Origin: Corynebacterium sp. CNJ-954
GTDB lineage: Bacteria; Actinomycetota; Actinomycetes; Mycobacteriales; Mycobacteriaceae
Reading direction: 5' to 3'
NCBI RefSeq assembly: GCF_001942345.1
Contig: NZ_MKKI01000022.1
Span: 186,001 to 250,000 of the forward strand
Length of the DNA: 64,000 nucleotides
A program made the translations under genes and the position numbers. The notes under the pieces were generated by a model. It worked only from the letters and a program-made list of their open reading frames with translations, did no database searches and was not told the origin of the DNA. This document shows positions 1 through 6,950 of this stretch, in pieces (position 1 is the first letter of the stretch; the number at the start of each line of letters is the position of its first letter).

Positions 1-1
1 T

Positions 2-1204
2 TCCGCAGCCGTGCTGAGCCCCCACGTGACCGAGCCGTTGATCGCTGCCGTGGAGGCGGCCCGGGGAGGTGGGCAGGCGGCGGCGATGACGCATTCATGG
101 TTGTTCACCGGCCCGCCTGGTTCAGGACGGTCAGTGGCCGCGAAAGCGTTCGCCACGGCGCTGGTGTGTGAGGATCCGGACGTGCCCGGCTGCGGTCGGT
201 GCGACAGTTGTCGGTCCGCTGCCGCAGGGTCACACCCCGATATCACCTGGGTGCACACCGACGGCGTGGTGATCCAGGTGTCCGAGGCGCGTGAAGTCAT
301 CAGGACCGCGGCGGCGATGCCGACGGTGGCGCCGTGGCGGATCGTGGTGTTCGAGGACGCGGACCGCTTCAACGACAGCAGTGCCAATGCACTGCTGAAG
401 AGTATCGAGGAGCCGCCCGAGCGCACCGTGTTCATCCTCTGTGCCCCGAGCACGGATCCGGAGGACATCGCGGTGACGCTGCGGTCGCGGTGTCGGCACC
501 TCTATGTTCCGACACCCTCGAGGGCAGAGGTGGAGGCCGTGCTGTTGGGTGATGCCCGGCTCGGGCTGTCCCAGGAACAGGCGTCCTGGGCGGCGGATGT
601 CGCCGGGGGGCATATCGGACGGGCACGGCATCTGGCTTCGGAGGAGAAGGCGCGGGCGAAAAGGGCGAACGCCTTGAAGCTTCCCGGACTGGTGTATGAG
701 CCGGGGGAGTCGTACCGTTTCGTCACTGACCTGGTGTCGTCGGCGACGGAGGAGGCGACTGCCACCGTGGCGGAGCGTGAGGAGAAGGAGCTCGCGGACC
801 TCCAGAGTTCCCTGGGGATGGGAGCGAAGGGGCGTGGTGTGGCGAAGGCGCAGTCCGGCTCCGCCGGCCAGATCAAGGAGTTGGAGAAGGAGCAGAAGAA
901 CCGGCGGACCCGCATGCTGCGGGATTCGTTGGATCTGGCCCTGATCGATATCGCCGGCCTCTACCGGGATGCGATGATGATCGCGGCGGGCGCTGTTGAG
1001 GGTGATGAGCCGGTCGGCGGTTTCCTGCATCCCGACAAGTCGAAGGTCTCGAGGGAACTGGCCCGGCGCAACGCCCCGGAGAATCTGGTCCAGTGTATTG
1101 ACGCAGTGTCAGCGTGCCGTGAGACTCTCACGTACAACGTGAAGCCGGAAGTGGCCTTGTCGGCCATGGTCGGGCGACTGCGGGAGTGTTGTGGGCAGGT
1201 CTGA
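2..1204 (+). CDS. holB: DNA polymerase III delta' subunit (5' partial)
   Basis: Clamp-loader subunit delta', part of the gamma complex that loads the beta sliding clamp during replication. The frame is open from base 2 to the TGA at 1202-1204, so the true start lies outside the window; an internal GTG at 11 is the first possible start inside it. The protein shows a P-loop (TGPPGSGRS), a four-Cys zinc module (CxxxxxxxxCxxCxxC), a Walker B-like FEDADRF and the sensor/arginine finger segment TLRSRCRHL. About 400 residues are visible, close to the full family length. The Lys/Glu-rich insert around residues 240-300 is typical of actinobacterial versions. Downstream comes tRNA-Thr. Assignment is by motifs and is firm. 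Confidence 0.93.
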   Translation, partial: SAAVLSPHVTEPLIAAVEAARGGGQAAAMTHSWLFTGPPGSGRSVAAKAFATALVCEDPDVPGCGRCDSCRSAAAGSHPDITWVHTDGVVIQVSEAREVIRTAAAMPTVAPWRIVVFEDADRFNDSSANALLKSIEEPPERTVFILCAPSTDPEDIAVTLRSRCRHLYVPTPSRAEVEAVLLGDARLGLSQEQASWAADVAGGHIGRARHLASEEKARAKRANALKLPGLVYEPGESYRFVTDLVSSATEEATATVAEREEKELADLQSSLGMGAKGRGVAKAQSGSAGQIKELEKEQKNRRTRMLRDSLDLALIDIAGLYRDAMMIAAGAVEGDEPVGGFLHPDKSKVSRELARRNAPENLVQCIDAVSACRETLTYNVKPEVALSAMVGRLRECCGQV

Positions 1205-1304
1205 CCTGCAACGGAGGTGCTGTCGGGGGTCATTTTTGTGGAGGGTTGAGCTGTCCGCTAGGATTACCCGTCGTATGCAGCACCATCGTTGATGGAGTGC
1301 GTGC

Positions 1305-1377
1305 GCCGCCTTAGCTCAGTCGGTAGAGCGTTTCACTCGTAATGAAAAGGTCGCGAGTTCGATTCTCGCAGGCGGCT
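1305..1377 (+). tRNA. tRNA-Thr (anticodon CGT)
   Basis: A 73-nt cloverleaf. The acceptor stem pairs GCCGCCT (1305-1311) with AGGCGGC (1370-1376), with discriminator T at 1377 and no encoded CCA. The anticodon stem TTTCA/TGAAA encloses the loop CTCGTAA, giving anticodon CGT at 1338-1340, which reads the Thr codon ACG. The T-arm contains GTTCGATTC. It is the only RNA gene I recognise in the window. Confidence 0.96.
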
Positions 1378-1385
1378 CAGAAACG

Positions 1386-1411
1386 AAGGCCCCGTCAGAT
1401 GACGGGGCCTT
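1386..1411 (+). terminator. Intrinsic terminator after tRNA-Thr
   Basis: Perfect 11-bp stem AAGGCCCCGTC/GACGGGGCCTT with loop AGAT, nine bases after the tRNA end and followed by TTTC. Because the stem starts and ends with AA/TT it could also serve the minus-strand micro-ORF at 1431-1559. Confidence 0.75.
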
Positions 1412-1430
1412 TCGTGGTATTGCGGGGCGG

Positions 1431-1559
1431 TCAGTCCTCCGGAAGGGGCCATTCCTCGGTTCCGCCACCACCGCCAGGGATCCCCTGGGTGATGTAGCCG
1501 ATGACCAGCTGCGCGATCTCGATGAGTTGTTGCAGTAGGTTTCCCAGAAACTCGAACAT
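1431..1559 (-). CDS. 42-residue hydrophobic micro-protein, PorA-like candidate
   Basis: ATG at 1557-1559, TGA at 1431-1433, preceded by GAGGAG nine bases upstream, so initiation looks genuine. The peptide starts MFEFLGNLLQQLIEIAQ, continues with a hydrophobic stretch through VIGYITQGI, then five glycines and an acidic tail ending PLPED. It has no signal peptide. From memory, the C. glutamicum porin PorA (45 aa) also has an EFLGNL motif near its N-terminus followed by IGY, so a mycomembrane porin is possible. That resemblance is short and unverified. The ORF ends 20 bases short of the terminator at 1386-1411. Another possibility is a small membrane or leader peptide. Confidence 0.6.
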   Translation of the reverse strand: MFEFLGNLLQQLIEIAQLVIGYITQGIPGGGGGTEEWPLPED

Positions 1560-1586
1560 TGCGGCATTCTCCTCGTGTCAGGTTGT

Positions 1587-2036
1587 TCACCTCGTTGAAT
1601 TATGAGTGTAGTGCATCGATGCAGCTCGCCAGCGCCTCATGGAGTTGAGCGCGCTGCTCATCGGAAAGCCTGGATACCATGAGGCTTCGATGGCCTGAAT
1701 GTCACTTGTCGCATCGTCAAGCAGGCGGTCACCGTCGGCTGTCAGGGTGGTGGGCAGCGACCGGCCGGAGGGGGCGGTGGCCGGACGTTCGATCAGTCCG
1801 CGCTCCCGGAGGCTGCGTAGCAGGGTGCTCATGGTCTGCCTCGTGACGAAGGCGCCTCTGGCGAGTTCGGAGTTGGACGCGCCGGGGTTACGTCGGAGAA
1901 GCTCCAGGCAGACGTACTGGGGGGTCGTCAGGCCGAGGGGGCGGAGGGTCTCGTCCATCCGGGCGCGGAGGACGGATTGAGTCTCTTTGAGTTGGTAGCC
2001 GATGAGGGCGCCGAGTGCGACTGGTTCTTGCGTCAT
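1587..2036 (-). CDS. MarR-family transcriptional regulator (apparent 3' frameshift)
   Basis: Winged-helix repressor of about 145 residues, divergently placed from the VOC protein it probably controls. The N-terminal two thirds are normal MarR: dimerisation helix (GALIGYQLKETQSVL), the wHTH around GLTTPQYVCLELLRRNPG and the recognition helix FVTRQTMSTLLRSL, then the wing with RSLPTTLTADG. After DIQAIEAS (near 1672) the frame runs into an atypical tail ending at 1587. Shifting by one base gives MVSRLSDEQRAQLHEALASC and a TAA at 1600-1602, the usual MarR C-terminal helix. A missing single base is therefore likely, either real or a sequencing error. ATG is at 2034-2036. Confidence 0.85.
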   Translation of the reverse strand: MTQEPVALGALIGYQLKETQSVLRARMDETLRPLGLTTPQYVCLELLRRNPGASNSELARGAFVTRQTMSTLLRSLRERGLIERPATAPSGRSLPTTLTADGDRLLDDATSDIQAIEASWYPGFPMSSALNSMRRWRAASMHYTHNSTR

Positions 2037-2056
2037 GTCAGCATTCTGTCATAGAG

Positions 2057-2080
2057 TGACATATGTCAGGACACTGACAT
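2057..2080. promoter_or_regulatory. Probable MarR operator between divergent genes
   Basis: Two interlocked perfect palindromes in the 68-bp intergenic gap: TGACATATGTCA (2057-2068), and ATGTCAG-GACA-CTGACAT (2063-2080). MarR proteins typically bind such inverted repeats and repress both their own gene and the divergent one. Their position covers the likely promoters of both genes. The assignment is by position and symmetry. Confidence 0.6.
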
Positions 2081-2104
2081 TGTCGATATGTGAAGGAGAT
2101 CCCG

Positions 2105-2473
2105 ATGGCTGTCACTGGTCCAGATTTCATTGCCCTCCAGGTTCGTGACCTGGAGGCGTCCGCAGCATTCTATGAGGAGCGTCTCGGCCTACGCCGTGCC
2201 CCGGCATCCCCTCCGGGAGCCGTGGTATTCGCTACTAGCCCAATTCCGTTTGCTGTCCGGGAACCGCTTCCAGGTGTCGACCTGGACGGGGTGACGCGCC
2301 CAGGGCTCGGAGTGGCTCTCTGGTTGGCTGCCGAGCGACCGCAGGATCTGCACGATGCCCTGGACTCTGCGGGTACGCAGATCCTCAAGGCTCCTGAGAG
2401 CGGTCCCTTCGGCCTGAACTTCACCTTTGTGGACCCGGACGGCTACGTCGTGACGGTCCACGGTGACGCCTGA
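2105..2473 (+). CDS. VOC (glyoxalase/bleomycin resistance) family protein
   Basis: A 122-residue single-domain vicinal-oxygen-chelate protein. ATG at 2105 is chosen because AAGGAG ends six bases upstream; an earlier in-frame GTG at 2090 would overlap that ribosome site. The fold is seen in the beta-alpha-beta pattern PDFIALQVRDLEASAAFYEE and the C-terminal strand FGLNFTFVDPDGYVVTVHG, whose FVDPDG motif is typical. The metal-ligand set of true glyoxalase I is not complete, so the substrate is unknown. The divergent MarR gene suggests inducible expression in response to a small molecule, and resistance or detoxification is a reasonable guess. Confidence 0.82.
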   Translation: MAVTGPDFIALQVRDLEASAAFYEERLGLRRAPASPPGAVVFATSPIPFAVREPLPGVDLDGVTRPGLGVALWLAAERPQDLHDALDSAGTQILKAPESGPFGLNFTFVDPDGYVVTVHGDA

Positions 2474-2485
2474 CCGGCGAGGAGC

Positions 2486-2989
2486 CTACCGGGCACCGAA
2501 GTGGTCGGTAAGGTCGTCGTTCGGCTCCGTAGGCATGCCGGTGGTTTTCTCGTCCGGAACTTCCGGACCGTCCGTGGGCGTTTCGGAGGACTGACCGGGC
2601 TCATCATCGCCCCCGGTGTTGTCGTCCTCCTTGTCGGTGTCTGAGTTGCTGCCACCGCCGGAGTTTCCACCGCCGTTGCCCCCGGCGCCACCGCCGGTAC
2701 CGGCTCCCCCGCCGGTACCGTTGCTGCCGGCGCCCCCGTTGTCCCCGGCGGGAGCGGGTTCACCGTTGCTTCCCTGACCTTCATCCTGGCCGCCGTTCTC
2801 ACCGCCACGGTCGGCGTCCGACGATGCGGAACTCGAGGACGTGGCCGACGTCGTCGAGGACGCCGACGTCGTGGTCGTGGCAGAGGATGTCTCGGTGCTG
2901 TCACCAGCGTCGTCCGAGCCACAGGCGGTGAGTGAAACGGACAGGGCGGCTGCAGCGACGACAGCGCCGAGCTTGGTACGGTTGCGCAT
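2486..2989 (-). CDS. Small secreted lipoprotein with Gly-rich linker
   Basis: 167 residues from ATG at 2987-2989 (AGGAG shortly upstream) to TAG at 2486-2488. It has a lipoprotein signal peptide: MRNRTK positive start, hydrophobic core VVAAAALSVSL and lipobox LTAC-GS, so it should be lipidated at Cys24 or close by. The mature part is almost entirely low complexity: a Ser/Thr/Ala stretch, then a Gly/Asn-rich segment, then an acidic tail. No catalytic domain is visible. Such proteins are often surface or spacer lipoproteins in corynebacteria. Function unknown. Confidence 0.72.
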   Translation of the reverse strand: MRNRTKLGAVVAAAALSVSLTACGSDDAGDSTETSSATTTTSASSTTSATSSSSASSDADRGGENGGQDEGQGSNGEPAPAGDNGGAGSNGTGGGAGTGGGAGGNGGGNSGGGSNSDTDKEDDNTGGDDEPGQSSETPTDGPEVPDEKTTGMPTEPNDDLTDHFGAR

Positions 2990-3209
2990 TTTAGTCTCCT
3001 GAATAGTCGTGCTGTCTCTCATGTGAGGAGAGACAGGCTGTGAGCAAACTAACGTACGGCGGTTTCTTTAGCAAACGATCTTTTTCTTTCTTCGGTCCGT
3101 GATATGGGGTCGATTTCTCCCCTCGGTCCGTTTCACGTCCGGGGTGGCCTGTAGAACTGTCACGGAAGTGGATGGCAGGCGCAGTCGTTGCGAGGAAGGT
3201 GGAACGCCA

Positions 3210-3980
3210 ATGGTCATGGGGCCCTCTCATGCGATGTCTGGCGCTGCGTCAGGAGCGGCGGTAGCTGTCGTGGCGGCATACAGCACGGGAATTCCGGTCG
3301 ACGCCACCTCGACGGTCGTCCTCGCGGGCGTCACGGCCGGGGCTGCCGTCCTGCCCGATCTGGATCACCCGTCGGGGACGGCGGCGCGGACCCTCGGACC
3401 GGTGAGCCGCCTGTTGTCCGTGTTCATCAACCGGGCGTCCTCGATGTTCGCCGAAGCCACTGGAGCGCAGGGGAGGCGGGTCGGCGGGCACCGGACCGCG
3501 ACGCACACCCTGTTGTTCGCCGCGGTGACGGCAGCCGTGACATGGTGCGCCGTCGATCTCGGCGACCAGCGGGTGACGATCGGGATCTTCGCGACGTTGG
3601 TGCTTCTGGCGCTGCACTCGTTGGTCCGTCCGGTAGTCAGGAAATGGGGGTCTGTGGGGGCGGTGGTGATCGCAGTCATCCTGACCCTGCTGGTGACGAG
3701 GGACATGCCCGGGATGTTGTCGCCGTCCGTGATGGCCACCGCCGTCGGGGTGGGGTGCGTGGTGCACTGCGCAGGGGATGCGGTCACACGGTCCGGAGTG
3801 CCGTTCTTTGCCCCGTTCGTACCTGTCGGGGGCGACCGTTGGGGTGCGGTGCATCTCCTTCCGGGACCGTTGCGGATCCGTGCCGCAGGATTCGGAGACA
3901 CCCTGGCCATGGCGGTGTTCACCGCTCTGCTCGTCGGGGTGTGCATGCTCGGTTGGAACCACGGGCTGATCGTGCGGTGA
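3210..3980 (+). CDS. YdjM/DUF457-type membrane-bound metal-dependent hydrolase
   Basis: 256-residue polytopic membrane protein of the YdjM family (LexA-regulated inner membrane hydrolases in E. coli; natural substrate unknown). The family metal motifs are present: GPSHAMSG near the start, PDLDHPSG around residue 50 and GGHRTATHTLLFA around residue 95. At least five hydrophobic helices follow. The start at 3210 is chosen for the GAGGAAGG ribosome site at 3192-3199. The 220-bp gap upstream (2990-3209) shows no clear LexA box. It stands alone, with the MDMPI-fold gene 72 bp downstream. Confidence 0.82.
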   Translation: MVMGPSHAMSGAASGAAVAVVAAYSTGIPVDATSTVVLAGVTAGAAVLPDLDHPSGTAARTLGPVSRLLSVFINRASSMFAEATGAQGRRVGGHRTATHTLLFAAVTAAVTWCAVDLGDQRVTIGIFATLVLLALHSLVRPVVRKWGSVGAVVIAVILTLLVTRDMPGMLSPSVMATAVGVGCVVHCAGDAVTRSGVPFFAPFVPVGGDRWGAVHLLPGPLRIRAAGFGDTLAMAVFTALLVGVCMLGWNHGLIVR

Positions 3981-4052
3981 CTCGCCCGCGGGTACTCTCG
4001 TGGTCAGTCACTGGGTGCTGACGATGCCCGGTCGTGAAACAGGAGGTTGACC

Positions 4053-4622
4053 ATGTCCGTGCCGAAGGACACCGCTGAGCGTTTCCGCGTGATCGCGGAC
4101 GGCTTCACAGAGCAGACCAGGAACAACGACTGGGATGCGCAGACCCCGTGCGAGGAATGGACAGCGCGCGACATCGTGGGGCACCTGATCAGCTGGTTCG
4201 GCCCCGCCCTGGAGGATGTCGGAGTCACGGTGGACGTCACGGAGGACAAGAACTCGGATCCGGCCGGAGCCTGGGAACAGTTTGCCGCGATCGTCCTGGC
4301 CACGCTGGAGGATGAGGTCAAGGCGGAGGCGCTGGTTACCCGTGGCCCGATCCCCGGGCAGTCCCTTGAGACGAATGCGAAGGGGTTCTTCATCCCGGAC
4401 GTGTTCATGCACACCTGGGACCTCGCCCGCTCCCAGGGCCGTGATGTCGAGCTGGACGAGGAGTTCGCCGAGCGGAACCTCGGTGGGCTGCAGTCACTCG
4501 GCGAGCAGTTGCAGGCACGCGGCGGCTTCGGCCCGCCCCGGGAAACCCCCGCCGATGCTTCGTCGACGATCCGGCTGATGGCCTACGTAGGGCGCGACCC
4601 GAACTTCGGGTTGAGCTCCTGA
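4053..4622 (+). CDS. TIGR03086-type MDMPI/DinB-fold protein
   Basis: 189 residues of the mycothiol-dependent maleylpyruvate isomerase N-terminal fold (DinB-like four-helix bundle, TIGR03086 group). ATG at 4053 follows AGGAGG (4041-4046). Diagnostic segments are DWDAQTPCEEWTARDIVGHL, with the conserved Trp and His near the N-terminus, and the second His in DVFMHTWDLARSQG. These His residues plus an acidic one form the metal site. Members are thiol-dependent transferases or isomerases; the exact reaction is unknown. It is adjacent and convergent to the lipoprotein gene at 4637. Confidence 0.82.
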   Translation: MSVPKDTAERFRVIADGFTEQTRNNDWDAQTPCEEWTARDIVGHLISWFGPALEDVGVTVDVTEDKNSDPAGAWEQFAAIVLATLEDEVKAEALVTRGPIPGQSLETNAKGFFIPDVFMHTWDLARSQGRDVELDEEFAERNLGGLQSLGEQLQARGGFGPPRETPADASSTIRLMAYVGRDPNFGLSS

Positions 4623-4654
4623 CCGGTTCTGGCGGCTCACTGCCAGAACACCGG
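4623..4654. terminator. Hairpin between convergent genes
   Basis: Inverted repeat TTCTGGC/GCCAGAA (4627-4633 and 4642-4648), flanked by CCGG on each side, lies at the stop codons of the two convergent genes. It overlaps the last codons of the minus-strand lipoprotein. There is no T-run, so the assignment is tentative. Confidence 0.4.
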
Positions 4655-5572
4655 GGGCGGCGGGGCGGGACGGCCCTCGTCACCGGAGCTGATCAGCGGA
4701 CCGCCGTCGAAGCGTACACCCGCTGGCGGAGCGGTGGGTGCAGACTCCGCAGGATCCGTCACGGCGGCAACCGTCCCCCGGGCGTAGGCGTGTCCACGGA
4801 CCAGGTCCTTTTCCGAGAGCGGGACACGGTTGGACACCGGGATGCCGCAGTTGTCATCCTCTCCGCCGCGGAGCCGTGTGGTGCCTGACCGGTCAGCGGC
4901 AACCGGGACCGTCCCAGGGGCGGGAACGGCGGTGCGGGCGGTGTCGGGTGCTCCACGGAGTACGGACGGGTCCTCGGGATTCCGGTTGTCCACGCCCACG
5001 AAGACCACGTCGTACGCGTAGCACACGTAGTGGTCGACCCCGTGGCCTTCTGAGGGGTCGGATAGCCGTACCTGGTCCGGGGACCGTACGACCTTGTCGT
5101 AGACGGTGATGTCCCACACGAAGAGCCGCCCGTCGTCGGCGGACGTGGCGACGGTGGCAGTTTCCCCGAAAGGCAGGGTGGACCCGCCCCGGGTGAGGGA
5201 GAGCTCCTTCCCGTCGGGGTACAGGGTCACGGATTCGCCGACGGTCGGTGCATGGTCCCCGGCAGACTCCGGAGCCTGATGCGGAGGTTGTTCCGTCGTC
5301 TCGGTTTCTCCGGGCGGTTCGCTGCGGTCTCCTCCACGACGGTCTGGACGGAGGGCTCGTGGAGGCCGACGTTCCCCCTCGTCGGAATCGCCGTGACGGT
5401 CAGGGGATCCCGGGCCGTCGGCGGCATCCGTTGCGGTGTTCTCCTCGGGAGGGTGTGGGAGGAACCGGTCACCGAAGCCCTCGGAACAGGCCGTGATACC
5501 CGATGCGCCGCCGATAACCGCCAGAACCCCGAGTACGGCGGCACACCGTCGGAACGTGAAGATACGGTTCAC
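4637..5572 (-). CDS. Predicted secreted lipoprotein, last gene of Pls-like operon
   Basis: 311 residues. GTG start at 5570-5572 overlaps the stop of the upstream YeiB-like gene (GTGA), with GAGGAGGG just upstream, so the two are translationally coupled. The signal peptide core AAVLGVLAVIGGAS is followed by lipobox ITAC-SE. The mature chain begins with a long Pro/Arg/Asp-rich disordered linker (about residues 35-110), then a beta-rich domain containing GESVTLYPDGKELSLTR and DDGRLFVWDITVYDKVV. The latter resembles an immunoglobulin-like DUF4352-type domain seen in many actinobacterial lipoproteins, a loose similarity only. Two Cys residues (YVCYAY and DNCGIP) could form a disulfide outside the membrane. 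Substrate unknown. Confidence 0.75.
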   Translation of the reverse strand: MNRIFTFRRCAAVLGVLAVIGGASGITACSEGFGDRFLPHPPEENTATDAADGPGSPDRHGDSDEGERRPPRALRPDRRGGDRSEPPGETETTEQPPHQAPESAGDHAPTVGESVTLYPDGKELSLTRGGSTLPFGETATVATSADDGRLFVWDITVYDKVVRSPDQVRLSDPSEGHGVDHYVCYAYDVVFVGVDNRNPEDPSVLRGAPDTARTAVPAPGTVPVAADRSGTTRLRGGEDDNCGIPVSNRVPLSEKDLVRGHAYARGTVAAVTDPAESAPTAPPAGVRFDGGPLISSGDEGRPAPPPPVFWQ

Positions 5573-6950
5573 CGGCCCTCCTCGTGCAGTTCGTGGGTAA
5601 CGTTTGGCTGGCCCGGTCGGTCCGGGGACCTGTCAGGGACGAGAACACGCCCGGCTGCCCGGCATGTCAGTGTGACGATGTCCTCCAGAGGACCGCGACC
5701 GCGGGCGAGGCTCCAGGCAGTGGCGAAAAGAAGGATCGTGACCAACTGCACGAGGAAGTACAGGGAGGAGTGCTCCTCGACACTGTCACCGATGAAAGTC
5801 AGGAACAGGAGATGTGCGGTGTACAGGGTGAGTGTCATCGAACCGGTGGCGATCAGTGGTGTACACAGGTCATTGAGCGTCCGGGTGATCACCAGGAATG
5901 CACCGACGGTGAGAATGGCGAGACCGGCGGAGGCGATCACGGCGAAGCTGGTGTTGGAGTGGGGGCCGGCCGTGGTGAGCCACCACCAGGTGTCGGTGGG
6001 CAGCTGCCCTTCGGGTCCGTAGTCGAGTATGTCCTGGATATCGTCTGCGTCGAGGCCTGGAGTGAGTTCGTACAGTCGGGAGAATCCGCCCGCGTAGTCG
6101 ATGAGGTAGGCCGAGATGCCATAACCCACGGCGGCTGTGAGGCTGCCGTAGACCAGTAGACGGATCTGGGTGACGAGCCACCGCAGCCGCATCCGACCGA
6201 CAGCCATACCGAGACAGATGTAGGTCATCCAGGTCACTACCGGATAGGCTCCGCCGACCAGCAGTGTCAGCAGCGTGTCGGTCGGCATGGTGACGAGGCT
6301 TGTCACGCTGGGGTTGTCCAGCGTCGTGTATCCGTTCCACTGGTTGCTCAGGAAGATCAGGACCGGCCCGGCCAGCGCGCAGAACACCGCAGCCGTCAGC
6401 AGTCCGCGGATACGCAGCCTGGTCAGGGGAACTGCCAGGAGGAACAACAACCCGTAGAACGGAAGGATGTTGTACACGGCAGGGTCCAGCTGATTCAGAG
6501 CAAGTCCGAGCACGAGGATCAGGGCAGCGCGGGTGACCAGAGAGGTCCGGCTGCGCCGTAGTTCACGGCCGTGGTGCGGGGTAGCACCACCGGTGAGGAT
6601 GGCGACGGTGATACCGGCGAGAACGCCGAAGAGTACGGCGGCGTGGCCTGCGAAGAGACTCCAGACCAGCGTCGGTCCGTCTGTTACGTCGTTGTAGGCG
6701 GGGAGGGTGTGCACCGCGACCATGCCCAGCAACGCGAATCCGCGCGCGCATCCAGCCCGGTGATGCGGCGGGGGTCGCCGGACGGTCCGAAGGCCGCGTT
6801 CTTCGTCCAACGGGAGGGTTGTGGATCAGGTTCGGGTTCCGGTCGCGGGCGGAGACTACCTGGGTCGATGCTGGTCTCCCCGTCCCAGATGGAGCGTACG
6901 TGGGACGGTCCCGGGGCAGGGCGGGACGAGGAAGGAAGGTCGGTGGTCAT
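5569..6950 (-). CDS. YeiB/DUF418-type polytopic membrane protein (frameshifted)
   Basis: A putative membrane acyltransferase-like protein related to YeiB/DUF418 and HGSNAT-type families. The logical start is ATG at 6948-6950, overlapping the stop of the Pls-like gene (ATGA). That frame reads through RRITGLDA and then breaks in the alternating run CGCGCGCGC at 6741-6749. The continuation, RGFALLGMVAVHTLP, is in the next frame and runs on to 5569 (an ORF open from 6810). Adding one G gives GLDAARGFALLGM, the family N-terminal signature, and a 460-residue protein with about ten membrane segments. As printed it is a broken gene: an undercalled base, a phase-variable tract or a pseudogene. Confidence 0.8.
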
